Shown in pieces: positions 25,650 to 33,222 of a DNA stretch of 64,000 nucleotides. The notes below the pieces were generated by a model. That model searched no databases and was not told the origin of the DNA. It saw only the letters and a list, made by a program, of their open reading frames with translations. The DNA is taken from NCBI RefSeq assembly GCF_041154455.1, contig NZ_AP028664.1, forward strand, positions 2,667,001 through 2,731,000, given 5' to 3'. The translations under genes and the position numbers were made by a program. The stretch's first letter is position 1. The number at the start of each line of letters is the position of its first letter. Source of the stretch: Variovorax sp. V213. GTDB lineage: Bacteria; Pseudomonadota; Gammaproteobacteria; Burkholderiales; Burkholderiaceae_C.

Positions 25650-26498
25650 TCACGGCGCCTGCCAGTCGACGTTTCCCCCCTCGAACATCGTGCGCAGCCG
25701 CCCGCCCTGAGCGAGGGCATTGACGCTGGCCTGCAGCGCCTGGGCCAGGTCGGTCGCGTCTTTCTTGACCGCCATGCCCACCGCCCAGCCGTTGCCCTGG
25801 ATGCGCGCAGAGGGCAGCGGCGCGATGGCAAAGCGCGTGTCACCGCGCAACACCGATTCGATCTCGGAGGCGAGCCCCGCGGCGGCGGCCACTTCGCCGC
25901 GCTGCAGCGCGCGGGCCGCTTCGGCACCGTCCTTCGGCTGGGTGTCGAGCTGGTCGCGGTAGGCGCCGTTGTCGGCACCGATCATGAGCCAGCCCGCCAG
26001 TGTCTTGCCGGATACGGCCACCTTCGCATTGCCCAGCGCCGAGAGCGTTTCCAGCTGCGGCAAGCGGTCGAGCCGCCGCGCCAGCACCACGCGCTCGCGG
26101 TAGTACGGCGCGAAGATGAGCGCCTGCGGCGTCTCGTTCATCAGCGGGCGGTCCACCGGAACGTGCAGCATCACATCGGCCGGGCCGAAGCCCAGGTAGT
26201 GGCCGCGCCACACCATGTTGCGCAGGTCGTCGCCCATGTTCTCGTCGGCCAGGAACGGCAGCAGCGAGAGCTTCACGTCCAGCGCGCCGGCCAGCGCGCG
26301 CGCCAGTTCGATGTCGATGCCCTGGCCACCCACGTGGAAGGGGGGCATGTCCTGGTAGATCGCCACGCTCAGCGTGCCGCGTGCGCGGATCCTGTCGAGC
26401 GTGGCCGCGCGCGCCGTGCCAGCGAGCGCGGCCACGCCGGCGGCCGCGGCCCACCGCAGGCACTCGCGGCGCGACAAGAAGGAGGAAAGTGTGTGCAT
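25650..26498 (-). CDS. XoxJ-like periplasmic substrate-binding protein
   Basis: A 282-residue secreted protein of the SBP_bac_3 family with an N-terminal twin-Arg motif (SRRECLRW) and cleavage near ARA-AT. The family start RIRARGTLSVAIYQDMPPF is followed by GIDIELARALAGALDV. No ABC permease genes are near. Such stand-alone binding proteins (MoxJ/XoxJ) accompany PQQ alcohol dehydrogenases and are thought to help their maturation or activation; that role is inferred from context. It lies 10 bases after pedF, so it is co-transcribed from the sigma-54 promoter at 27069-27083. Confidence 0.8.
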   Translation of the reverse strand: MHTLSSFLSRRECLRWAAAAGVAALAGTARAATLDRIRARGTLSVAIYQDMPPFHVGGQGIDIELARALAGALDVKLSLLPFLADENMGDDLRNMVWRGHYLGFGPADVMLHVPVDRPLMNETPQALIFAPYYRERVVLARRLDRLPQLETLSALGNAKVAVSGKTLAGWLMIGADNGAYRDQLDTQPKDGAEAARALQRGEVAAAAGLASEIESVLRGDTRFAIAPLPSARIQGNGWAVGMAVKKDATDLAQALQASVNALAQGGRLRTMFEGGNVDWQAP

Positions 26499-26508
26499 CG
26501 CAGTCGCC

Positions 26509-27027
26509 TCACATCGGCTTGTCGCGCCGCGTCTCCAGGTAGGTCTTGATCGCCCAGATCGCCTCCTGGTTCATCGATCCTTCGAACGGCGGCATGTAGA
26601 CGGCACCGTTGCGCGTGCGGCCGCGCCGCACGGTGGTGAGAAAGAAGTCGTCGATCTCCTTCACGCAGGCCGCCTTGCGCGCCGCTTCCTTGAGGGAGGC
26701 GCAATCGTTGTCGAGCTTGCGCAGGTCGGGTGCGATGCCGCCGGAGATGGCGTCGATGCCGTGGCAGCGCGCGCAGTTCTGGTTATAGGCGGACGTGCCG
26801 ATCTGGATGGCCCCGCCGTTGCCGCGAAACGGGTTCTCTGCGCGCCACTGATCGCCCAGCTTCGGCAGCGACGAAGTGTCCACGGCCTGTGGCGTGACAT
26901 CGCCGTGGGCCCAGGCAGCGCCGGAAGCGGCCACGCTCAGCACCGCCGCAAGCAAAGCACCGGCCGCCTTGCGCAGCCTCGGCGGACGGGCCAGGGGCCG
27001 CAGGATTCGTGGATCGGGATTCTTCAT
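26509..27027 (-). CDS. pedF: Cytochrome c550, PedF type
   Basis: A 172-residue periplasmic electron carrier that accepts electrons from quinoprotein ethanol dehydrogenase. A signal peptide ends near AWA-HGD. The single haem site is CARCH (85-89) and the likely axial Met is Met145 in VYMPPFEG. Cys109 and Cys121 may form a disulfide. The flanks GNGGAIQIGTSAYNQN, ISGGIAPDLR and TTVRRGRTRNGA are those of the PedF family. A GGAG ribosome binding site supports the Met at 27027. It is the first gene of the leftward pedF–xoxJ-like–acs unit. Confidence 0.92.
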   Translation of the reverse strand: MKNPDPRILRPLARPPRLRKAAGALLAAVLSVAASGAAWAHGDVTPQAVDTSSLPKLGDQWRAENPFRGNGGAIQIGTSAYNQNCARCHGIDAISGGIAPDLRKLDNDCASLKEAARKAACVKEIDDFFLTTVRRGRTRNGAVYMPPFEGSMNQEAIWAIKTYLETRRDKPM

Positions 27028-27068
27028 GTCGGGTCTCCTTTGTGGTGATGGGGATCCCGCACAAATCT

Positions 27069-27083
27069 GCAATCGCTATGCCA
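27069..27083 (-). promoter_or_regulatory. Sigma-54 promoter of the pedF operon
   Basis: The minus strand reads TGGCATAGCGATTGC with GG and GC at the exact -24/-12 spacing. The -12 element lies about 42 bases before the pedF ATG. The sigma-54 activator gene is divergent next door. Confidence 0.75.
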
Positions 27084-27197
27084 ACGGTCCGTTGCTGCAA
27101 GCGGGAACACAAATTGCCTTCCCTGTACCGTCCCGACACCGGACAGTGCCCACAAGGGGCGGTTGCTGTGGCATCCTTGCCTCTGCAGCGTCCGCTC

Positions 27198-27225
27198 GGG
27201 ACACCCCGCTCCCCGGGGGTGTTCC
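27198..27225. promoter_or_regulatory. Inverted repeat, candidate activator site
   Basis: The arms GGGACACCCC (27198-27207) and GGGGTGTTCC (27216-27225) match in nine of ten positions. They lie about 115 bases upstream of the pedF sigma-54 promoter and 87 bases before the activator gene, a usual position for an enhancer-like binding site. The role is inferred. Confidence 0.4.
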
Positions 27226-27311
27226 AAAATGAAGCAAACCAGTGAGAGCATTCTTCGAAACTGGCCAGAGACAAGTTGCCCGCTCAAAAGAAGCAGGACA
27301 GGAGACAGCAG

Positions 27312-29450
27312 ATGGTTGACGCCTTTCATGCCCCCGCCGGCCCTCTCCAGGGCTGGACCAAGCCATCGACGCTGGCCGTCACGCCCCCCCGAGCCGGCCG
27401 CACCGAACTGATCGAGCAGTGGCATCAGCGCTGCGCTGCGCTGGGCCTGTCGCGCGTCGAGCGGCCGGACTTCGATCCGCTGCGGCGCAGCGACCTCGTG
27501 GTGGCGCGCGAGCGCAACCAGCGGCTGTTCACGCACGCGGCACCGGTGATGGAGATGCTGCTGGAGCAGATCGTCGACACCGACAGCATGATCGTGCTGG
27601 CCGACACCACCGGCACAATCCTCCACTCCGTCGGCGACGACAAGTTCCTGCAGCGCGCCAACAAGGTGGCGCTCACGCCGGGGGTGAGCTGGGCCGAGCA
27701 TTCCAAGGGCACGAACGCCATCGGCACCACGCTGGTCGAGGAAACGCCGACGGTCGTGCATGGCGGTGAGCACTTCATCCACGCCAACAACTTCCTTACC
27801 TGTTCGGCCGCGCCGATCTTCGATCCCCGCGGCGAGATGCTGGGCGTGCTCGACGTCACCGGCGACCAGCGCTCCTATCACCAGCACACCATGGGCCTGG
27901 TGCGCATGTCGGCGCGCATGATCGAGAACCAGTGGCTGTCGGACGACTACGGCAACCGCCTGCGGCTGCACTTCCATGGCCGCGCGGAGTTCATCGGCAC
28001 GCTGCTCGAGGGGATCATCGTCGTCGGCGTCGACGGCAAGATCCTGGGCGCCAACCGCGGCGCACTGGACCAGCTGGACATGAGCATCGCCGCGCTGCGC
28101 ATGCAGAGCCTGACGAGCCTGTTCGGCATCACGGCCTCGGCCGTGTTCGACCATTTCCGCGCGCCGCTGCCCACGCCGATGATGCTGCATGCGGCCAATG
28201 GGCAGCAGTTCCACGTCAGCGCCCGATTCAACGGGCCGCAGCGCGGGGTGGTGCTGGACATGCCGGTGACCTCGGTGGAGCCGCGCATGCCCGGCGGGGC
28301 GGGCGCTCCTCCGGTGCAGGCGGCGGGCGCCGCCGCCGCAGCGACGCAGCACCCCAGCCCTTCCTCCCATCCTCCTTTCTCCGGCCTGCACTACCTCGAC
28401 ACCGGCGACGCCCAGATCGCGGCCGCGCTGCAGAAAGTGCGGCGCGTCATCAACCGCGACATTCCGCTGCTCATCCTCGGCGAAACCGGCACGGGCAAGG
28501 AACTGCTCGCGCGCGCCGTGCACCAGGACTCGAATCGCGCCCGACAGCCCTTCGTGGCGGTCAATTGCGCCTCCATTCCCGAGTCGCTGATCGAGGCCGA
28601 GCTGTTCGGCTACGAGGACGGCGCCTTCACCGGCGCGCGCCGCAAGGGCTCGGTGGGGCGCATCGTGCAGGCCAACGGCGGCACGCTGTTCCTGGACGAG
28701 ATCGGCGACATGCCGCTGTCCCTGCAGGCGCGGCTGCTGCGGGTGCTGCAGGAGCGCAACGTCACTCCGCTGGGCAGCCTCAAGTCGATCCCGGTGGACA
28801 TCGCCGTCATCGGCGCCACGCACCGCAACCTGCGCGAAATGATCGACGCCGGCACCTTCCGGGAAGACCTGTACTACCGCCTCAACGGCCTCGTGGTGCG
28901 GCTGCCGGCGCTGCGCGAGCGCAGCGACCTCGACGTGGTGGCGCGGCGCATCCTGCTGGCCGAATGCCCGCAGGACACGCCCGAGATCGACGCCTCGGTG
29001 CTGGCGCTCTTCAAGGCCTATGCCTGGCCGGGCAACCTGCGCCAGCTCGCCAACGTGCTTCGCACCGCCGCCGTGATGGGCGCGGGCGAAAGCCACATCT
29101 ACGAACACCACTTGTCGGACGACTTCCTGGAGGATGCCCGGCGCGTGCGGCCTCACGCCGCGCCCCTCGCGGCAGCGCAGGCACCGGCGCCGCCTCCCCC
29201 TGGAGCGCCCGCCCTGCCGGAGGCGGCGCACGCTGCTGCCGTGCCCGAGCACACGATGCGCCCCACGCCCGACGCCGAGCCCCGGCCGGACGCTCCACCA
29301 GAGGTTCCGCGCACCCTGGGGGAAGCCGGGATCGACATGATCCGCAGCGCCCTCGCGGCGGCCGACGGCAACATCTCCGTCGCCTCCAAGCGCCTGGGCA
29401 TCAGCCGCAACACCATCTATCGCAAGCTGCGCTGGAACAATCGCGATTGA
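27312..29450 (+). CDS. AcoR-like sigma-54-dependent transcriptional activator
   Basis: A 712-residue enhancer-binding protein. The N-terminal GAF sensory domain (~80-205) has the AcoR-type sequence WAEHSKGTNAIGTTLVEETP. A PAS-like segment follows (~225-320), then a low-complexity linker. The AAA+ domain has Walker A GETGTGKE (390-397), the sigma-54 contact loop GAFTGA (437-442) and Walker B GGTLFLDE (456-463). A second Pro/Ala-rich linker precedes a Fis-type helix-turn-helix at the C-terminus (NISVASKRLGISRNTIYRKLR). A CAGGAG ribosome binding site fixes the ATG at 27312. It probably senses an alcohol or its oxidation product and drives the three sigma-54 promoters around it. Confidence 0.9.
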   Translation: MVDAFHAPAGPLQGWTKPSTLAVTPPRAGRTELIEQWHQRCAALGLSRVERPDFDPLRRSDLVVARERNQRLFTHAAPVMEMLLEQIVDTDSMIVLADTTGTILHSVGDDKFLQRANKVALTPGVSWAEHSKGTNAIGTTLVEETPTVVHGGEHFIHANNFLTCSAAPIFDPRGEMLGVLDVTGDQRSYHQHTMGLVRMSARMIENQWLSDDYGNRLRLHFHGRAEFIGTLLEGIIVVGVDGKILGANRGALDQLDMSIAALRMQSLTSLFGITASAVFDHFRAPLPTPMMLHAANGQQFHVSARFNGPQRGVVLDMPVTSVEPRMPGGAGAPPVQAAGAAAAATQHPSPSSHPPFSGLHYLDTGDAQIAAALQKVRRVINRDIPLLILGETGTGKELLARAVHQDSNRARQPFVAVNCASIPESLIEAELFGYEDGAFTGARRKGSVGRIVQANGGTLFLDEIGDMPLSLQARLLRVLQERNVTPLGSLKSIPVDIAVIGATHRNLREMIDAGTFREDLYYRLNGLVVRLPALRERSDLDVVARRILLAECPQDTPEIDASVLALFKAYAWPGNLRQLANVLRTAAVMGAGESHIYEHHLSDDFLEDARRVRPHAAPLAAAQAPAPPPPGAPALPEAAHAAAVPEHTMRPTPDAEPRPDAPPEVPRTLGEAGIDMIRSALAAADGNISVASKRLGISRNTIYRKLRWNNRD

Positions 29451-29486
29451 CGGGGCGCGTGCGAAGCCTCGGGTAAACCCCTGTGC

Positions 29487-29504
29487 CAGCGCCGCACGGC
29501 GCTG
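29487..29504. repeat. Perfect 18-bp palindrome after the activator gene
   Basis: CAGCGCCG and CGGCGCTG flank a CA dinucleotide (29487-29504), 37 bases after the activator stop and about 80 bases before the pqqA/B sigma-54 promoter. It has no T tract, so it is a weak terminator or possibly an activator site. TGTGCC and TGTACC sit on its two sides. Confidence 0.4.
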
Positions 29505-29582
29505 TACCAGCCTGGAGCAATTCGCGCGCTCGCCCAAGGGAAGCCAACCGCTTTTCGGCGCACCTTGTGTATCGCGCCCCGT

Positions 29583-29597
29583 AGGCATGCGATTTGC
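29583..29597 (+). promoter_or_regulatory. Sigma-54 promoter of pqqA/pqqB
   Basis: The sequence AGGCATGCGATTTGC has GG at 29584-29585 and GC at 29596-29597, the exact -24/-12 spacing. It lies 58 bases before the vestigial pqqA start. Confidence 0.65.
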
Positions 29598-29655
29598 GCA
29601 ATGTCGCCGCCCGGCAATTCCGCCCGGCCCGGTACAGCCCATACAAGGAGACTTC

Positions 29656-29691
29656 ATGCAATGGTCGACCCCGGCGTTGGAGGCCTCATGA
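29656..29691 (+). pseudogene. pqqA: Vestigial pqqA (11 codons)
   Basis: A strong AAGGAG ribosome binding site and ATG open a short frame MQWSTPALEAS whose first residues match the start of PqqA peptides (M-x-W-x-x-P). It stops after 11 codons. The conserved Glu-x3-Tyr pair that becomes the PQQ skeleton is missing, so it cannot be a PQQ precursor. The stop overlaps the pqqB ATG (ATGA), so it may now serve only to couple translation to pqqB. A functional pqqA must exist elsewhere if the cell makes PQQ. Confidence 0.65.
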
Positions 29692-30620
29692 AAATTCTCG
29701 TCCTCGGCTCCGGCGCGGGCGGCGGCTTTCCCCAATGGAACTGCAACTGCCAAATGTGCGCAGGCCAGCGCCAGGGCGTGCTCGATGCCTGCGCGCGCAC
29801 GCAGAGCTCGGTCGCCGTCTCCGCCGATGGCGAATCGTGGGTGTTGCTCAACGCATCGCCCGACATCGGCCAGCAGATCCGCAGCCACGCCCAGCTGCAT
29901 CCGCGCCACGGACTGCGCGACACGCCGATCAAGGCGGTGGTGCTGTTGGATGCGCAGATCGACCACGTCGCCGGGCTGCTCGGCCTGCGCGAAGGGCCCT
30001 GCATCGATCTCTATGCCACGCCCTGCGTGTTCGAGGACCTGACCACTTCCTTCCCTGTGCTCAGCGTGCTGGAGCACTACTGCGGCACGCGCTGGCACCT
30101 GCTGGCCGTGGCCGGCACCCAGACCCTTGTCGACTTCAGCGTCGCGGGCTTTCCGTCGCTGCGCTTCACCGCCGTGGCCATCCCCGGCAAGGCCCCGCCC
30201 TATTCGCCGCACCGCCGCGAGCAGACGGTGGGCGACAACATCGCCCTCCTGATCGAGGACCTGCGCGACGGCCGACGCCTCTTCTATGCGCCGGGCCTCG
30301 CCGAGGTGGGCCCGCAGGAACTGCGCTGGATGCACGACGCCGACTGCCTGCTGCTCGACGGCACCTTCTGGGCCGAGGACGAGATGCGCCACGCGGGCCT
30401 GGGCACCCGAACCGCGAGCGACATGGGGCATCTGCCGCAGACCGGCGCCGGCTCGCGCGCCGGCATGGTGGACGCGATGCTGGCCACGTCGGCGCGGCGC
30501 AAGGTGCTGATCCACATCAACAACAGCAACCCGATCCTCGATGCCGCCAGCGCGCAGCGCAAGGTGCTCGAAAGCCATGGCATCGAGGTGGCCTACGACG
30601 GCATGGAGATCTCGCTGTGA
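29688..30620 (+). CDS. pqqB: PQQ biosynthesis protein PqqB
   Basis: A 310-residue metallo-beta-lactamase-fold oxygenase that hydroxylates the Tyr moiety during PQQ formation. The start MKILVLGSGAGGGFPQWNCNC is diagnostic. Further motifs are ARTQSSVAVS, NASPDIGQQI, QIDHVAGLLGLREG, PPYSPHR, MGHLPQTGAGSRAGM and HINNSNPIL. The length is normal. A GGAGG ribosome binding site lies inside the vestigial pqqA, and the two frames overlap by ATGA. No pqqC, D or E follows; the next gene on this strand is the 33223 cytochrome. Confidence 0.96.
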   Translation: MKILVLGSGAGGGFPQWNCNCQMCAGQRQGVLDACARTQSSVAVSADGESWVLLNASPDIGQQIRSHAQLHPRHGLRDTPIKAVVLLDAQIDHVAGLLGLREGPCIDLYATPCVFEDLTTSFPVLSVLEHYCGTRWHLLAVAGTQTLVDFSVAGFPSLRFTAVAIPGKAPPYSPHRREQTVGDNIALLIEDLRDGRRLFYAPGLAEVGPQELRWMHDADCLLLDGTFWAEDEMRHAGLGTRTASDMGHLPQTGAGSRAGMVDAMLATSARRKVLIHINNSNPILDAASAQRKVLESHGIEVAYDGMEISL

Positions 30621-30723
30621 ATGCGGCCGGCCAGTCGCTGCGCCGCACCAGCAGGCAGGGCGCGAAGCCCGCCTGCCACCGCGCGTCCCCGCGCTGAAGG
30701 GCGCGGGCCGCGCGCTGCGCCGC

Positions 30724-31068
30724 TCAGGCGGGCTTGGGCGCCCATGCCATGCACCAGCCCTTGGCCGCGACCTGCTTGCGCCCGAACATCGCGCAGCCCG
30801 CCCAGGCATCGGTGGGCGTGCCCTGCCACATGGCGCAGTTCACGCATTCCTGCGTCGCCGCATGGCGGGGGTACTTCTTCTTGTCGACGTTCTTCGTATC
30901 GTGCTTGTAGCCGAGCTGCACTGCCGTCTCGTCGTTCTCCTCGACGCGCGGCGGCGCGGCCAGCACGCGCACCGGCACTGCCGCCAGCAGGCAAACACCG
31001 CCGACCGCGCGGCCGACGAAATCCCGGCGGGAGGCGTCGCGGCCCCCTTCGCTGTTGCGATCCGTCAT
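30724..31068 (-). CDS. High-potential iron-sulfur protein (HiPIP)
   Basis: A 114-residue periplasmic electron carrier. A Tat-type signal (SRRDFVGRAVGG) ends near VLAA. The mature part has LGYKHDT and then four Cys at 75, 78, 92 and 106 in the HiPIP spacing C-x2-C-x13-C-x13-C, with AKGWCMAW at the end, so it should bind one 4Fe-4S cluster. It starts 10 bases after the dehydrogenase stop on the same strand, which suggests that it takes electrons from that enzyme or its cytochrome. That partnership is an inference. Confidence 0.9.
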   Translation of the reverse strand: MTDRNSEGGRDASRRDFVGRAVGGVCLLAAVPVRVLAAPPRVEENDETAVQLGYKHDTKNVDKKKYPRHAATQECVNCAMWQGTPTDAWAGCAMFGRKQVAAKGWCMAWAPKPA

Positions 31069-31078
31069 GGCGCTCCCC

Positions 31079-32869
31079 TCAGTTGGATGCGGTGCGGACA
31101 TCGCCCGCGCGGGCGGTGCGCGTGGTGCCGGCAGAGGGGATCTTGAAGACCCACACCATGCCGCCCTGCTCCAGCAGGTTGACCTTCTTGGCCACCTCGC
31201 CGCCCCACAGCGGCACCGCGCCACCCCAGCCGGAGACCACAGACACATACTGCTCGCCGCCCTGCTGCCAGGTGACCGGCGGCGCCACCACGCCCGAGCC
31301 GGTCTGGAACTCCCACAGCACCTTGCCGGTCTTGGCGTCGGCCGCCTTCAGGTAGCCCTCGGGCGTTCCCCAGAACACCAGGTTGCCGCCGGTGGTGAGC
31401 ACACCGCCCCACAGCGGCGCGCCGTTCTTGACCTCCCAGGCGATCTTGCCGGTCTTCGGATCGACCGCGCGCAGCGCGCCGATGTAGTCCTCGTTGAGCG
31501 GCTTGATGGTGAAACCCGAGCCGAGGTAGGCGGCGCCCTTCTTGTAGGCCACCGGTTCGTTCCAGATGTCCATGCCCCATTCGTTGGCGGGCACGTAGAA
31601 CATCTTCGTGTCGGGGCTGTAGGCCATCGGCATCTGGTTCTTGCCGCCCAGGAAACCCGGTGCCGCGAAGACCGAGTTGCCCTTCTTGCCATCGCTGGCG
31701 ACCGGGTCGCCGGGGCGGTTCTCGGCCACGTAGTTCGGGCGGCCGGTCTTCAGGTCGATGCCGTCGGCCCAGGTCGTCTTCCTGACGAAGGGAAAAGCGT
31801 TGAGGAGCTGGCCGGTGGTGGCATCGTTGACGTAGAAGTAGCCGTTGCGGTCGGCCTTGCCGCCCACGCGCCGCCCGTCCATGTCGAAAGTGACGAACTC
31901 GTTCACGCCGTCGAAGTCCCAGCTGTCGCTGGGCGTGTTCTGGTAGTGCCACTTGATCTGGCCGGTCTTCACGTCGATGGCCACGGTCGAACAGGAGAAC
32001 AGGTTGTCGCCCTTGCGCAGGTGGCTGTTCCACGGCGCCGGATTGCCGGTGCCGAAGTAGGCCAGGCCGGTCTTGGCATCGAAGGTGCCGCCCAGCCAGG
32101 TGGCAGCGCCCCCTGTCTTCCAGAGGTCCCCCGGCCAGCTGTTGTTGACGGTGCCCGAGATGCCCGCCTCCTGCTTGTTGCCGTCCTTGTCGTAGGTGTA
32201 GCCCATGTGGCCTTCCACCGTGGGGCGCGACCACACCATGCGGCCCGTCTTGGCGTCGCGCGCCTCGACGCGGCCGACGATGCCGAACTCGCCACCCGAC
32301 ACCCCGGTGAGGATCAGGCCGTTGGCGATGATCGGCGCGGCGGTGGCCGAGTAGCCGGCCGCGTAGTCGTCGATCTTCTCCTTCCAGGCCACGTCGCCGG
32401 TGTTCTGGTCGAGCGCCACCAGCTGGGCGTCGAGCGTGGCGAAGATCACCAGGTTGTCGTACAGCGCCGCACCGCGGTTGACGACGTCGCAGCAGGGCAT
32501 GATGCCCTCGGGCAAACGGTGCTCATACTTCCACAGCTTCTTGCCGGTGGTGGCGTCGAGGGCGTAGATGCGCGAGTAGGAAGCGGTGACGAACATCTTG
32601 CCCTTGTGGATCACGGGCTGCGCCTCCTGACCCCGCTGCTTCTCCCCTCCAAAGGAGAAGGCCCATGCCGGCACCAGCCGGGACACGGTGCCGGTGTTGA
32701 CCTGCTTCAGCGGCGAGTAGCGCTGGCCCTGGGTGTTCACACCCCAGGTCAGGACGTTGCCGTTGGCGGTGGCTTCGGACTGGATCATCTTGTCCGTGAC
32801 TTGCGCGCCGGCACTGCCGGCCGCGGCCAGGCCGATGGCCATGAGCGCGTTCAAGAGCTTCAATTGCAT
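31079..32869 (-). CDS. PQQ-dependent alcohol dehydrogenase, lanthanide type
   Basis: A 596-residue secreted eight-bladed propeller quinoprotein that oxidises methanol, ethanol or other primary alcohols in the periplasm. The signal peptide ends near AGA-QV. The vicinal disulfide is Cys126-Cys127 (PCCDVV). Predicted metal ligands are Glu194 (GGEFG), Asn276 (GTGNPAPWN) and the catalytic Asp318. Asp320 two residues on gives D-F-D, the extra ligand found in lanthanide enzymes (XoxF, ExaF, PedH) and absent from calcium ones. Trp and WGG propeller repeats recur. A GGAGA ribosome binding site supports the Met at 32869. HiPIP follows 10 bases later, and a sigma-54 promoter lies 71 bases upstream. Confidence 0.93.
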   Translation of the reverse strand: MQLKLLNALMAIGLAAAGSAGAQVTDKMIQSEATANGNVLTWGVNTQGQRYSPLKQVNTGTVSRLVPAWAFSFGGEKQRGQEAQPVIHKGKMFVTASYSRIYALDATTGKKLWKYEHRLPEGIMPCCDVVNRGAALYDNLVIFATLDAQLVALDQNTGDVAWKEKIDDYAAGYSATAAPIIANGLILTGVSGGEFGIVGRVEARDAKTGRMVWSRPTVEGHMGYTYDKDGNKQEAGISGTVNNSWPGDLWKTGGAATWLGGTFDAKTGLAYFGTGNPAPWNSHLRKGDNLFSCSTVAIDVKTGQIKWHYQNTPSDSWDFDGVNEFVTFDMDGRRVGGKADRNGYFYVNDATTGQLLNAFPFVRKTTWADGIDLKTGRPNYVAENRPGDPVASDGKKGNSVFAAPGFLGGKNQMPMAYSPDTKMFYVPANEWGMDIWNEPVAYKKGAAYLGSGFTIKPLNEDYIGALRAVDPKTGKIAWEVKNGAPLWGGVLTTGGNLVFWGTPEGYLKAADAKTGKVLWEFQTGSGVVAPPVTWQQGGEQYVSVVSGWGGAVPLWGGEVAKKVNLLEQGGMVWVFKIPSAGTTRTARAGDVRTASN

Positions 32870-32939
32870 GGGGTGTCTCCTCGTGGGTGTGGATAGCGGC
32901 TCGGGCGTGCCCGCAGGCATGCCTTCACGAGGATTGGGG

Positions 32940-32954
32940 GCAATGTCCGTGCCA
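32940..32954 (-). promoter_or_regulatory. Sigma-54 promoter of the alcohol dehydrogenase-HiPIP operon
   Basis: The minus strand reads TGGCACGGACATTGC, a near-perfect -24/-12 consensus. The -12 GC lies about 71 bases before the dehydrogenase ATG. Confidence 0.85.
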
Positions 32955-33222
32955 CGCGCCAGGCCGCCTTCCAGGCGCCATCCAGAGCGTCGTAGGGGCT
33001 TCCGGTCGCGGGTTTTCCCGCTGCACTGCTACAAGGTCGAACGGTGCCAGGGCTGTGACCGTTGCATCTCGCCACAGTGGCCGTCGATCGCGACTACGCC
33101 GCGGTGCCCGTGACAAAACAACCAGGCAGAAATGGCTGAAGCGCCCATGCGCGGCCCGGCGCCGAGGGCTACCGTGGTGCCATGTCAACTTCGACATGAA
33201 CGCCAAACCCAGGAGCCAGCCA
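32955..33222. other. Intergenic region between dehydrogenase and cytochrome genes
   Basis: With the promoter it forms a 353-base divergent gap. I see no gene. A GCGGG-TTTT-CCCGC hairpin lies near 33008-33021, and CTGTG/CACAG half-sites near 33054-33080 could be activator sites. No clear promoter for the rightward cytochrome gene was found. Confidence 0.4.

Noticed and set aside
27130..27190. A sigma-54 promoter for the activator gene itself (TGTGGCATCCTTGCC)
   Set aside because: The distance between GG and the following GC elements does not fit the -24/-12 spacing.
30618..30697. A possible pqqC start overlapping the pqqB stop (GTGA)
   Set aside because: The frame (VNAAGQSLRRTSRQG...) ends after 26 codons and shows none of the PqqC motifs. 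It may be a remnant but cannot be supported.
27024..30809. A 1261-codon open frame on the minus strand
   Set aside because: It is antisense to the activator and pqqB genes, which have unmistakable motifs. Its composition is that of a shadow frame.
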